The translations under genes and the position numbers were made by a program. DNA of 12,008 nt from Corynebacterium sp. (lineage in GTDB: Bacteria > Actinomycetota > Actinomycetes > Mycobacteriales > Mycobacteriaceae), in NCBI RefSeq assembly GCF_030530965.1, contig NZ_JAUMTY010000039.1:8442-20449 (forward strand), written 5' to 3'. Position 1 is the first letter of the stretch; the number at the start of each line of letters is the position of its first letter. The notes beneath the pieces are model-generated. The model saw only the letters and a list, made by a program, of their open reading frames with translations, had not been told where the DNA came from and made no database searches. This document shows, in pieces, positions 1 through 6,921 of the stretch.

Positions 1-1
1 C

Positions 2-946
2 ATTCCATATATCTGTGCGCTGTGGGTCTTTATCCGATCCGGTCGGCAAGGGATCATAACGGGGATTCTCGTATCGACGATTCTCGTCATCTGCGTCCTT
101 TTCGCATCCCCGCAGCTTCACGGTCAAACATTGCCTATCGTCCTTGCCGTCGGAGTGGGTGTCGCGATAGTCATTGGAGTAGGCGTCGCCCACGCCGACG
201 AAGAACGACGCCGGGAACTCGAGCGCCAGCTGGACCGCGCGCACCAACGCGAGGCCTATGCCACCGCCATGCATGATGTGTTGAGCCACAGCCTCACCGT
301 CATTGCAGTCAAAGCGCAGCTCGCGTCGCGTCTCCTCGATGCCGAAGCGGACAAGGCCCGCAAAGGTACAAACCGCAAGGATAAAGCTCGCGGCGAAATC
401 GACGACATCTACGAACTATCCCACTCCGCACTCAATGACATGCGATCCGCGCTTGACGAGCTAGCTCCGCCGTCGTTAACGGAAACTGTTGAGGAAGCGC
501 AGGCAGTGTGCACCTCCGCGGGGATTTCCCTCAGCGCACACATCGACGACGAACTTCCGCCTGCCACCGCTGCTCTCTACGCAGCAATAGTGAAGGAAGC
601 GACAACAAATATTCTTCGGCACTCCGAGGCACAATCCGCATCCATCACCGCAACGTCCGCCAGACTCATTATTGCCGACGACGGACGTGGCTTTGACCAG
701 GAGGAACGCCCCAATACCAATGTGCTAAACGACGCGGAGGACGGCGGCCGGCAACAAGGGTTAGAGAGTGTGAAACAACACGGGCTGGAGGGCATGAAAC
801 GTCGCGCCCACAATATCGGCGCGTCGTTCTCGATTCGCTCAACGCCGGGTGAGGGGACGACAGTCACCGTCGAGACCGCACGGCGAAAGACCACTCCACG
901 AAGGGCCACGCCAAAGGAGACAACGACGCAGGAGAAAGAGTCATGA
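2..946 (+). CDS. Two-component sensor histidine kinase, NarL/DesK type (5' end outside window)
   Basis: The frame is open from the first complete codon at 2, so the N-terminus lies before the window; the TTG at 131 is internal. Two hydrophobic segments (about 53-110 and 131-190) precede a charged coiled linker. The dimerisation/phosphoacceptor helix follows, with MHDVLSHSLTVI and its His codon at 272-274 (HisKA_3 type). The HATPase_c domain has an N-box (KEATTNILRHSEA, near 594-632), a G1 box (DDGRGF, near 676-693) and a Gly-rich end (GLEGMKRR, TPGEGTTVTV). It should autophosphorylate on His at the membrane and pass phosphate to the regulator encoded next, whose ATG overlaps this stop codon (ATGA). 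Odd points are a basic insertion after the His helix (KARKGTNRKDKARGE) and a tandem 24-bp duplication at 752-799. The family is clear; the signal sensed is not visible. Confidence 0.93.
   Translation: MPYICALWVFIRSGRQGIITGILVSTILVICVLFASPQLHGQTLPIVLAVGVGVAIVIGVGVAHADEERRRELERQLDRAHQREAYATAMHDVLSHSLTVIAVKAQLASRLLDAEADKARKGTNRKDKARGEIDDIYELSHSALNDMRSALDELAPPSLTETVEEAQAVCTSAGISLSAHIDDELPPATAALYAAIVKEATTNILRHSEAQSASITATSARLIIADDGRGFDQEERPNTNVLNDAEDGGRQQGLESVKQHGLEGMKRRAHNIGASFSIRSTPGEGTTVTVETARRKTTPRRATPKETTTQEKES
752..799 (+). repeat. In-frame tandem duplication of 24 bp in the kinase ATP-binding region
   Basis: Copies 752-775 and 776-799 match at 18 of 24 positions and encode QQGLESVK then QHGLEGMK. 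The second copy is the normal GLxGMxxR box of this kinase family. The first is an extra, diverged copy placed directly before it, in the ATP-lid region. Confidence 0.75.
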
Positions 947-1572
947 GCACCGACAAAGCCGACGGAAGCGTCATCCGCGTCTTCATCGTGGACGATCAAT
1001 CTCTCATCCTGAGTGCCCTCGAGTCGCTCCTCGCTCTGGAGCGTGATATCGACGTCGTCGGGACCGCAACAGACGCACATGACCTCACACATCGCATCGC
1101 TGACAGCCACGCCGACGTCGCCCTCATCGACATCGAAATGCCTGGTATCGACGGTATTCAGGCGACCGCGGATCTCACCGAGCACAGCCAGTGCCGGGTC
1201 ATTATCGTCACTACCTTCGGCCGGCCCGGATACCTGCAGCGGGCACTCGACGCGGGCGCGCGTGGTTTCGTCGTCAAGGATTCACCTGTTGAAACATTGA
1301 CCAGTGCGATCCGGGACGTCTATGCAGGCGAAACCATCATTCCGCTGCAGCTTCATGACAAAGTACGCGCCACCGGGGACAATCCGCTCACCGCACGCGA
1401 ACGCGATGTACTCCGCGAGGCGCTCTCGGGAGCGACGATCGCGAGTATAGCGTCGACGCTGTTCCTCTCCCCTGGCACCGTTCGCAATCACATATCCCGA
1501 GCGATCGCGAAAACTAACACCACCACCCGCGCCGAAGCAGCGACCGTCGCACGCGACGCCGGCTGGTTGTGA
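943..1572 (+). CDS. LuxR/NarL-family response regulator
   Basis: This 209-residue DNA-binding regulator is probably phosphorylated by the preceding kinase. The receiver domain spans about residues 10-125, with acidic residues D17-D18, phosphoacceptor D63 in LIDIEMPG, T90/T91, and conserved K112 in FVVKD. A LuxR-type helix-turn-helix fills about residues 145-209, with the usual LTARERDVL start and LFLSPGTVRNHISRAIAKT recognition region. Its ATG at 943 overlaps the kinase stop by four bases, which points to translational coupling. Length and domain order are standard for the family. The next gene starts 222 bp downstream behind its own leader, so nothing in the sequence ties this pair to thiamine control. 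No target is visible. Confidence 0.96.
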   Translation: MSTDKADGSVIRVFIVDDQSLILSALESLLALERDIDVVGTATDAHDLTHRIADSHADVALIDIEMPGIDGIQATADLTEHSQCRVIIVTTFGRPGYLQRALDAGARGFVVKDSPVETLTSAIRDVYAGETIIPLQLHDKVRATGDNPLTARERDVLREALSGATIASIASTLFLSPGTVRNHISRAIAKTNTTTRAEAATVARDAGWL

Positions 1573-1649
1573 GCTCCGGCATCGGCGCGCAATTCCATCC
1601 GCGCACCGCCACCGCACCCACTTACCCCCGGTTGCAACATTTTGTCGCG

Positions 1650-1684
1650 AACGTTCTGCCTACTCCACCCACCTGACATACACT
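1650..1684 (+). promoter_or_regulatory. Possible promoter of the thiC leader
   Basis: TACACT at 1679-1684 is a possible -10 (4 of 6 to TATAAT). A weak -35, CTGCCT, ends 17 bp upstream. Transcription would then begin near 1691, just before the TPP aptamer, and this fit is the main argument. Two 8-bp palindromes lie just upstream: GTTGCAAC (1631-1638) and GAACGTTC (1649-1656). They could be operator sites, but the second overlaps the -35 zone and neither is a site I recognise. Confidence 0.35.
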
Positions 1685-1690
1685 GAGCCA

Positions 1691-1786
1691 CGACCCCACG
1701 GGAGCCCATGGCACGGGCTGAGAGGGAGCTGACGCCGCTCCGACCGTCCGAACCTGTCCGGATCATGCCGGCGAAGGAAGAGAGGA
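1691..1786 (+). promoter_or_regulatory. TPP riboswitch (THI element) controlling thiC-thiE
   Basis: The conserved core is plain. A GCCC...GGGC hairpin leads into CTGAGAG (1718-1724), and the second half holds GAACCTG (1750-1756), CCGGATCATGCCGG (P5-like, 1758-1771) and GCGAAGGAA (1771-1779). An extra hairpin, GGAGC/GCTCC, fills 1725-1741, and ACGG (1698-1701) can pair with CCGT (1744-1747) as P2. The 3' edge runs straight into the thiC Shine-Dalgarno AGAGGA (1781-1786). Masking of the ribosome site when TPP is bound is therefore the likely mechanism; no intrinsic terminator with a T-run is seen between aptamer and start codon. The P1 stem is poorly defined by eye. Confidence 0.93.
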
Positions 1787-1794
1787 CCTTAGGC

Positions 1795-3675
1795 ATGTCT
1801 GCACCCACCGATTCATCACCGCGCCCACACACCGTTCACGGCGAAAACCATCCCAAGCACCACGAGAAATTCGTCGAAAAAGACGGACTTCGCGTGCCAT
1901 ATACCGAAGTCACCCTCGACGATTCACCCACTGGCCCCAACGAGCCCGCCCGCATCTACCGCACGATGGGACCAGACGTCGACCCGACTCGCGGGCTCCC
2001 CGGACTGCGAACACCCTGGATAGCCGACCGCGACGACACCACCACCTACGAAGCACGCGGCAAGAAACTCGAAGACGACGGACGTTCCGCCGTCAAACGC
2101 GGGGCGTCGTCGCAGGAATGGCACGGCACCACGCGCCGACCCGTCCGTGCGAAAAGCGGCCACCGCGTCACACAGATGCACTACGCCCGACGCGGCATCA
2201 TCACGCCCGAAATGAAGTACGTCGCGCTGCGGGAAAACTGCTCCCCCGAGCTTGTTCGGGACGAGGTCGCAGCAGGTCGCGCTATCATCCCCGCCAACGT
2301 TAACCATCCCGAGTCCGAGCCGATGATCATCGGACGTCGGTTCTTGACCAAAGTCAACGCCAATATCGGGAACTCCGCGGTGACGTCGTCGATCAATGAA
2401 GAAGTCGAGAAGCTACGGTGGGCTACGAAGTGGGGAGCCGACACCGTGATGGATCTCTCGACCGGCGACGATATCCACACCACGCGCGAGTGGATTATCC
2501 GGAACTCGCCCGTGCCGATCGGGACCGTGCCTATCTATCAGGCGCTGGAGAAGGTCAATGGTGAAGCCAACGCGCTGACCTGGGAAATCTTCCGCGATAC
2601 GGTGATTGAGCAGGCCGAACAGGGCGTCGACTACATGACCATTCACGCCGGGGTGCTGCTGCCCTATGTGCCACTCACGGCGGATCGCGTCACCGGCATC
2701 GTGTCCCGCGGCGGCTCCATCATGGCCGGCTGGTGCCTGGCACACCACAAGGAAAGCTTCCTCTACGAGCACTACGACGAGCTCTGCGAAATTTTCTCCC
2801 ACTACGATGTCGCATTTTCTCTTGGCGACGGCCTGCGTCCGGGGTCCATTGCCGACGCGAACGACAAGGCGCAATTCGCTGAGCTGCGTACACTCGCCGA
2901 GCTGACGCGGCGGGCCTGGGACTACGACGTTCAGGTCATGGTTGAGGGCCCAGGACACATTCCGCTGAACCTCGTCGAGCAGAACATCCGCGTTGAACAG
3001 GACTGGTGTCACGGGGCTCCGTTCTACACACTGGGGCCACTCGTGACCGACATTGCGCCTGGTTATGACCACATTACGTCCGCTATCGGTGCGGCCACTA
3101 TTGCGATGGGCGGAACGGCCATGCTGTGCTATGTCACGCCGAAAGAGCACCTGGGGCTGCCCAACCGTGACGACGTCAAGACGGGCGTCATTACGTATAA
3201 GATTGCGGCCCACTCGGCGGATGTGGCCAAGGGGCATCCCGGTGCGCAGGCCTGGGACGATGCCATGAGTAAGGCGCGGTTTGAGTTCCGGTGGAACGAT
3301 CAGTTCGCGCTCTCGCTCGACCCCGACACCGCGCAGGCCTACCACGACGAAACATTGCCGGCCGAACCAGCGAAGACCGCCCATTTCTGTTCCATGTGCG
3401 GGCCGAAGTTCTGCTCTATGCGGATTAGCCAAGATATTCGCGACGCTTATGGCGAGACGATGCTCGGCATGCCTGAGGTTGGTGACCCGATGGGTGATCT
3501 GACGGGTGATCCGGTAGGTGACCGGGCGGATGTGGTAGCGGGCATGGCGAAGATGGCTGAGGAGTTCCGCGCTCACGGATCCGAGCTCTACATGCAAGAA
3601 TCCAAAGCGAAAGACACTGCTGAGGACATCGACCACGATCTCGCGAACATGGGTGCACGACGGATACAACGATAG
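1795..3675 (+). CDS. thiC: Phosphomethylpyrimidine synthase ThiC
   Basis: This radical-SAM-type enzyme converts aminoimidazole ribotide to HMP phosphate, the pyrimidine half of thiamine, in the cytoplasm. The 626-residue product matches the family's long bacterial form. An N-terminal ThiC-associated region is followed by the barrel, with family stretches such as MHYARRGIITPEMKYVA, DLSTGDDIHTTREWII, GGSIMAGWCLAHHKES and VEGPGHIPLN. The C-terminal [4Fe-4S] motif CSMCGPKFC has C532, C535 and C540. I chose the ATG at 1795, with AGAGGA eight bases upstream. The in-frame ATG at 1708 lies inside the riboswitch and is unlikely. Residues 563-578 form a four-unit repeat (GDPM GDLT GDPV GDRA) between the Cys motif and the last helices. 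thiE follows after seven bases, so the two are probably cotranscribed under TPP control. Confidence 0.98.
   Translation: MSAPTDSSPRPHTVHGENHPKHHEKFVEKDGLRVPYTEVTLDDSPTGPNEPARIYRTMGPDVDPTRGLPGLRTPWIADRDDTTTYEARGKKLEDDGRSAVKRGASSQEWHGTTRRPVRAKSGHRVTQMHYARRGIITPEMKYVALRENCSPELVRDEVAAGRAIIPANVNHPESEPMIIGRRFLTKVNANIGNSAVTSSINEEVEKLRWATKWGADTVMDLSTGDDIHTTREWIIRNSPVPIGTVPIYQALEKVNGEANALTWEIFRDTVIEQAEQGVDYMTIHAGVLLPYVPLTADRVTGIVSRGGSIMAGWCLAHHKESFLYEHYDELCEIFSHYDVAFSLGDGLRPGSIADANDKAQFAELRTLAELTRRAWDYDVQVMVEGPGHIPLNLVEQNIRVEQDWCHGAPFYTLGPLVTDIAPGYDHITSAIGAATIAMGGTAMLCYVTPKEHLGLPNRDDVKTGVITYKIAAHSADVAKGHPGAQAWDDAMSKARFEFRWNDQFALSLDPDTAQAYHDETLPAEPAKTAHFCSMCGPKFCSMRISQDIRDAYGETMLGMPEVGDPMGDLTGDPVGDRADVVAGMAKMAEEFRAHGSELYMQESKAKDTAEDIDHDLANMGARRIQR
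3481..3528 (+). repeat. Four tandem 12-bp units inside thiC
   Basis: GGTGAY recurs at exactly 3481, 3493, 3505 and 3517. The units encode GDPM, GDLT, GDPV and GDRA, residues 563-578 of ThiC. The 12-bp period keeps the reading frame, so copy number could vary between strains without breaking the enzyme. Confidence 0.85.
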
Positions 3676-3682
3676 GAAACAC

Positions 3683-4348
3683 ATGGCCCCCACCGACACG
3701 GATTTCCGCCTTTACCTGGTCACGTCTGGGACGGACCGGCACACCGTTGACACCGCAGCCCAGGTCGCGGCGGCTGGGGCCGGCGTAGTCCAGGTGCGCG
3801 CGAAGGACCTTTCCACGCGGGACCTGCTCAGCCTTGTGACGGAATGTGCCACAGCTGTTCACCGGGCAAATCCCCACACGAAAGTCGTCGTCGATGACCG
3901 TGCCGACGTGGCCTACGCTGCTCGACGCGCCGGGGTCCCTGTCAATGGCGTTCACCTGGGACAAGATGATCTTCCCCCGGATGCGGCCCGCGACATGCTC
4001 GGGCCGGATGCTCTCATCGGACTGACGACCGGAACGCTACCGCTTGTCGAGGCCGCGGAACAGTTTCACCGCTCGCATCCAGGGGTTATTGACTACATCG
4101 GTGCGGGGCCTTTCCGTCCGACGCCGACGAAGAATTCGGGCCGCGCGCCTATTGGTGTTGACGGTTATCGGCCACTCGTGGCGGCAACATCCTTGCCCAT
4201 TGTCGCCATCGGGGACGTGACACCCGACGACGTTGCGGCGCTGAGCGCTACTGGTATCGCCGGGTGCGCAATGGTGCGAGCACTGATGCACGCTGATAAT
4301 CCCGGCGAGTTAGCCCGACGTGCGTTGGACAGCTTCCGTAGCGTGTGA
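3683..4348 (+). CDS. thiE: Thiamine-phosphate synthase ThiE
   Basis: This cytoplasmic TIM-barrel enzyme joins HMP-diphosphate and thiazole phosphate to give thiamine phosphate. At 221 residues it is of normal length. Family marks are QVRAK (37-41), HLGQDD (91-96), DYIGAGPFRPTPTK (137-150) and the phosphate-loop region AIGDV (175-179). Three family-typical spots differ: the usual NDR is DDR (71-73), the usual STH segment reads TTG (115-117), and the usual AIGGI has Asp178 for the second Gly. The ATG at 3683 has AGGA at 3674-3677, overlapping the thiC stop. A GTG at 3653 in the same frame would overlap thiC by 23 bp and has no clear Shine-Dalgarno. Identity is firm because of family motifs and the thiC neighbour; full activity is assumed. 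Confidence 0.95.
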   Translation: MAPTDTDFRLYLVTSGTDRHTVDTAAQVAAAGAGVVQVRAKDLSTRDLLSLVTECATAVHRANPHTKVVVDDRADVAYAARRAGVPVNGVHLGQDDLPPDAARDMLGPDALIGLTTGTLPLVEAAEQFHRSHPGVIDYIGAGPFRPTPTKNSGRAPIGVDGYRPLVAATSLPIVAIGDVTPDDVAALSATGIAGCAMVRALMHADNPGELARRALDSFRSV

Positions 4349-4373
4349 CCGCGGAAATGGGTCGATTTAGCTG

Positions 4374-4398
4374 CTACCGGGGTGTTTTAGGCCCCTAG
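4374..4398. terminator. Weak hairpin between convergent thiE and the ABC permease gene
   Basis: GGGG (4379-4382) pairs with CCCC (4392-4395), and an outer CTA/TAG pair with a two-base bulge extends the stem. It sits in the 72-bp gap between two convergent genes, where a shared terminator would be expected. There is no proper T-run on either side, so this is only a candidate. Confidence 0.3.
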
Positions 4399-4420
4399 TT
4401 GCGCCCCTCGTCGGAACTGG

Positions 4421-6115
4421 TCATTGGCCATCATTGTCCAGGTGTTGTTTCATCACATCTATTTGTGAAATGACTTCATTATCGGTGGGGCCGTTATTCG
4501 AGCGGAAAGCAGAAAGCACCTGATCAGTGTCAAAATTCGCTTGCTGCCCATTATGGGAAGCACTGCCCAAATAAATATATGACAGCGACTGATTGATGTC
4601 CCTGAATATTGTTTCCTTGTCAAGTGAACTAGGTGCTACTACATGACGTTGGTCCTGTAAGCCCACAGATAAAACATTATCGTGTTTCACATCGAACACG
4701 GAGTTCACCATTACAAATTTACGAGGAAGATCGTCCCGGTATGACGTTTCTTGGTATATAGCATCCAGAGTTGCCGCCATGGGCTTAAGGTAACCGGAAT
4801 TTGGTGCCGAACCACACACTTCAATCGCGAATTTTTCGGATGTTGAACACGATGAAAAACCATATTCTTCATCCCAAGCACGATCGACGCTCGTGGAAGA
4901 GCCCACAGGAACTGATATAAAGAAGACCACACCGATAAATAAACATAGTGGTGCTATCCAGATGCCTCTGAACAGAAAACCTATAACGGTGCCAATCACG
5001 CAGGACACCAGTAAGAACCCAACAATCATCAAGAAGGTTGGGGTACCCGCCCAGAGTTGCCTAAAAGTAACGCTATAGGAAACCCCGGATAGAATGGCAC
5101 CAACAAAAGAAATCGCTATTAACACTAAGGCGAGAATGACGAGGGGGATAAACGTGCTTAACGCGGATATGCGAAAAGCGCTAACTAACCTCTCTATACG
5201 ACTTCTGGGGGACGTATCCTCCCAGTCAGTATTTCCACTTCGCCACCGTGCCTGACTAGATATCACGCTGGCGCATAGAGTCGCCGGAGAGAAAAAGAGT
5301 ATTAAGACGGTTAGCGCTTGCACCATCAAGAGTTGTGGACTACCCAGCCATGACGATGCACTCGCCAGGGGAGCGACAACCGAAAAGATGATAAGAATCA
5401 GCGCAATCGGAATTGCGTATGACGCTCTCAGTTTTCCTTTCAGCACTATCGAGGAGTAATTCTTGGTGCTGCGGAAACCCGTTAGGGAACGAGATTCCTT
5501 GTCTTTTCGCCTCTTCGACCATCCTTGAACATAGATGACAGACCCCAGGGCCCATATCACGATAACGAGGAGCGCACTGAGGTTCGGCTGTCCACCAGGC
5601 ATAACAAAACTGCACGGTGCACGCAGAGCACCCCAGAGACCGTGCCCGATAGACGGCTCTAATGGCCAACTAAACGTGAGAGACCCAAGAACCGCGAATA
5701 CTGGAGCTACCCAGATAAACGTCTTTTTCAGGACGTAGGTTGATACTAACCCCAGGCCAATAAGGCCAATGTCGTTCCTTATGACCGTAAGAGAACCATA
5801 GTCTGAGAAATCTCCCCAAAAACACAGCAACCCTACTAGAGCAGCCCATACTGTTACCAGGGCCAGGAGTATGAGCCGTCTATTTTTAATGGGCCGCGGG
5901 GAGACACGATCAAAGTCATCCTCATGAATGAATACAAAGAGGAGTGGAATCGATGTCAGAGCCGAAACCCACACGGTGTCGATATCGACAGAATTTCCGT
6001 TCTGCTCTAGCAATATCCACGTGGCGGATTTTACAAGAAGTGAAAGTATAAGGGACGTCAGACAGAAATAATGAACTCTATTATGACGTAGCCACAGACC
6101 TGTTCCAGAATTCAT
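4421..6115 (-). CDS. ABC transporter permease with large extracytoplasmic C-terminal domain
   Basis: This is a 564-residue membrane protein. About eleven hydrophobic segments occupy residues 14-408; a basic loop (SKRRKDKESR, about 199-208) fits a cytoplasmic side. Residues 409-564 form a soluble tail with C423 and C434 ten residues apart, plausibly a disulfide if outside the cell. I chose the ATG at 6115 because it overlaps the ATPase stop as ATGA; a longer frame reaches 6184 but runs 73 bp into the ATPase gene. The neighbour makes it the membrane half of an ABC-2-like exporter, though no ABC-2 permease motif is obvious by eye. Similar Cys-spaced tails after multi-spanning segments occur in actinobacterial ABC permeases of unknown cargo, as I recall. 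The gene is AT-rich against its flanks, with a count of 23 G/C in 60 bases at 4561-4620. Substrate is unknown. Confidence 0.72.
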   Translation of the reverse strand: MNSGTGLWLRHNRVHYFCLTSLILSLLVKSATWILLEQNGNSVDIDTVWVSALTSIPLLFVFIHEDDFDRVSPRPIKNRRLILLALVTVWAALVGLLCFWGDFSDYGSLTVIRNDIGLIGLGLVSTYVLKKTFIWVAPVFAVLGSLTFSWPLEPSIGHGLWGALRAPCSFVMPGGQPNLSALLVIVIWALGSVIYVQGWSKRRKDKESRSLTGFRSTKNYSSIVLKGKLRASYAIPIALILIIFSVVAPLASASSWLGSPQLLMVQALTVLILFFSPATLCASVISSQARWRSGNTDWEDTSPRSRIERLVSAFRISALSTFIPLVILALVLIAISFVGAILSGVSYSVTFRQLWAGTPTFLMIVGFLLVSCVIGTVIGFLFRGIWIAPLCLFIGVVFFISVPVGSSTSVDRAWDEEYGFSSCSTSEKFAIEVCGSAPNSGYLKPMAATLDAIYQETSYRDDLPRKFVMVNSVFDVKHDNVLSVGLQDQRHVVAPSSLDKETIFRDINQSLSYIYLGSASHNGQQANFDTDQVLSAFRSNNGPTDNEVISQIDVMKQHLDNDGQ

Positions 6116-6813
6116 GATTCCAGCAGATCTAGATACATCGTGTTGAGTTTGTTGATGTCTCTTCCTGCTCCGAATTTTTCCCATGGCCCCGAGTATTCTT
6201 TTACCCCGTTTTTCATAATCGTCAGGGTATCTGCATTTTCAATGACGTCTTCGACTATGTGTGTCGAAATAATTACTGTAGAGGACTCCGACGAGTGATG
6301 AAGTATTCTCTTACACGCTGCCCGTTGCGATAAATCGAGCCCTGCCGTTGGTTCGTCGAGCAGGATTACCGGTGGCGATGAAACGAGGGCAGATGATATT
6401 CCAACCCTTCGTCGCATACCACCAGACAAATGTTTGATAAGTGAATCGGCTTTATCCGCCAGACCTGCGAGTTCTATCAGCCTATCGACCTCATGGGGGA
6501 CCTTATGCTGCGGGACTTTCCTCAGCCAACACATGTACGCAAGGTGTTCCCGCACGGTAAAGCGTGATTTTTCGAGATTGTCCTGAGGGAGGTAGCCGAC
6601 CAAACCACTACGTGGATCATTAACCCGGCCATCTATATACACACTGCCACTGCTCGGCTGGGTAAGCCCGGCTATTGCCCTGAGCAGAGATGATTTCCCT
6701 GCACCATTGGGGCCAAGTAATGCATGAAATCCGGTATCGACATTTAAGCTGATGTGATCAACCGCGATATGCGAGCCGTATTTCACAGTTAATTGGTCGG
6801 TTGTAAGTTTCAA
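6112..6813 (-). CDS. ABC transporter ATP-binding protein
   Basis: This 233-residue nucleotide-binding domain powers the permease encoded directly after it. It shows Walker A GPNGAGKSS (34-42), Q-loop Q77 in YLPQDN, signature LSGGM (129-133), Walker B VILLDEP (149-155), D-loop GLD and switch H185. All catalytic residues are present. The start is TTG at 6813, supported by a perfect AGGAGG at 6827-6822 with an eight-base spacer; the next in-frame start would remove the first beta strand. The closest general pattern is the CcmA/multidrug-export ABC-2 ATPases. With one ATPase and one large permease, the working unit is probably an ATPase homodimer on one or two permeases. Base composition is lower in GC than the thi genes, like its partner. 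The cargo could be a peptide, lipid or drug; nothing nearby decides. Confidence 0.95.
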   Translation of the reverse strand: MKLTTDQLTVKYGSHIAVDHISLNVDTGFHALLGPNGAGKSSLLRAIAGLTQPSSGSVYIDGRVNDPRSGLVGYLPQDNLEKSRFTVREHLAYMCWLRKVPQHKVPHEVDRLIELAGLADKADSLIKHLSGGMRRRVGISSALVSSPPVILLDEPTAGLDLSQRAACKRILHHSSESSTVIISTHIVEDVIENADTLTIMKNGVKEYSGPWEKFGAGRDINKLNTMYLDLLES

Positions 6814-6821
6814 CCAGATTT

Positions 6822-6827
6822 CCTCCT
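6822..6827 (-). promoter_or_regulatory. Strong Shine-Dalgarno that fixes the TTG start of the ABC ATPase
   Basis: AGGAGG on the minus strand lies eight bases before the TTG at 6813. This is a consensus site and is the reason for accepting the non-ATG start. Confidence 0.8.
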
Positions 6828-6832
6828 CAGCT

Positions 6833-6862
6833 ATTTTAGCCAGGCTACCCTACAAAAGTCAG
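6833..6862 (-). promoter_or_regulatory. Possible promoter of the ABC transporter pair
   Basis: On the minus strand TAAAAT (6838-6833) is a good -10, with CTGACT (6862-6857) as -35 at an 18-bp spacing. The predicted start falls almost on the Shine-Dalgarno, giving a very short leader, which lowers confidence. The 108 bp between the amylase stop and this gene do leave room for a separate promoter. Confidence 0.3.
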
Positions 6863-6921
6863 TGACATTTAGCGTAGAGCTTTTTACTTCGCTTCGGAAG
6901 TCTAACCTCAGAGCGCGACTC

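Noticed and set aside
1580..1615. GCGCG...CGCGC hairpin after the response regulator as terminator
   Set aside because: The stem is short, the loop is ten bases, and there is no T-run.
1708..1794. thiC start at the upstream ATG 1708
   Set aside because: This ATG is inside the TPP aptamer and would translate it; the ATG at 1795 has a proper Shine-Dalgarno.
2413..3699. Long minus-strand open frame of 428 codons opposite thiC
   Set aside because: It is antisense to a certain thiC, has no recognisable domain, and high-GC codon bias routinely leaves such frames open.
6116..6184. Longer N-terminus of the permease from 6184
   Set aside because: It would overlap the ATPase by 73 bp; the ATGA junction at 6115-6112 is the usual coupled arrangement.
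6885..6900. Inverted repeat ACTTC/GAAGT as terminator of the amylase gene
   Set aside because: The stem is only five base pairs, and the T-run lies on the wrong side for minus-strand transcription.
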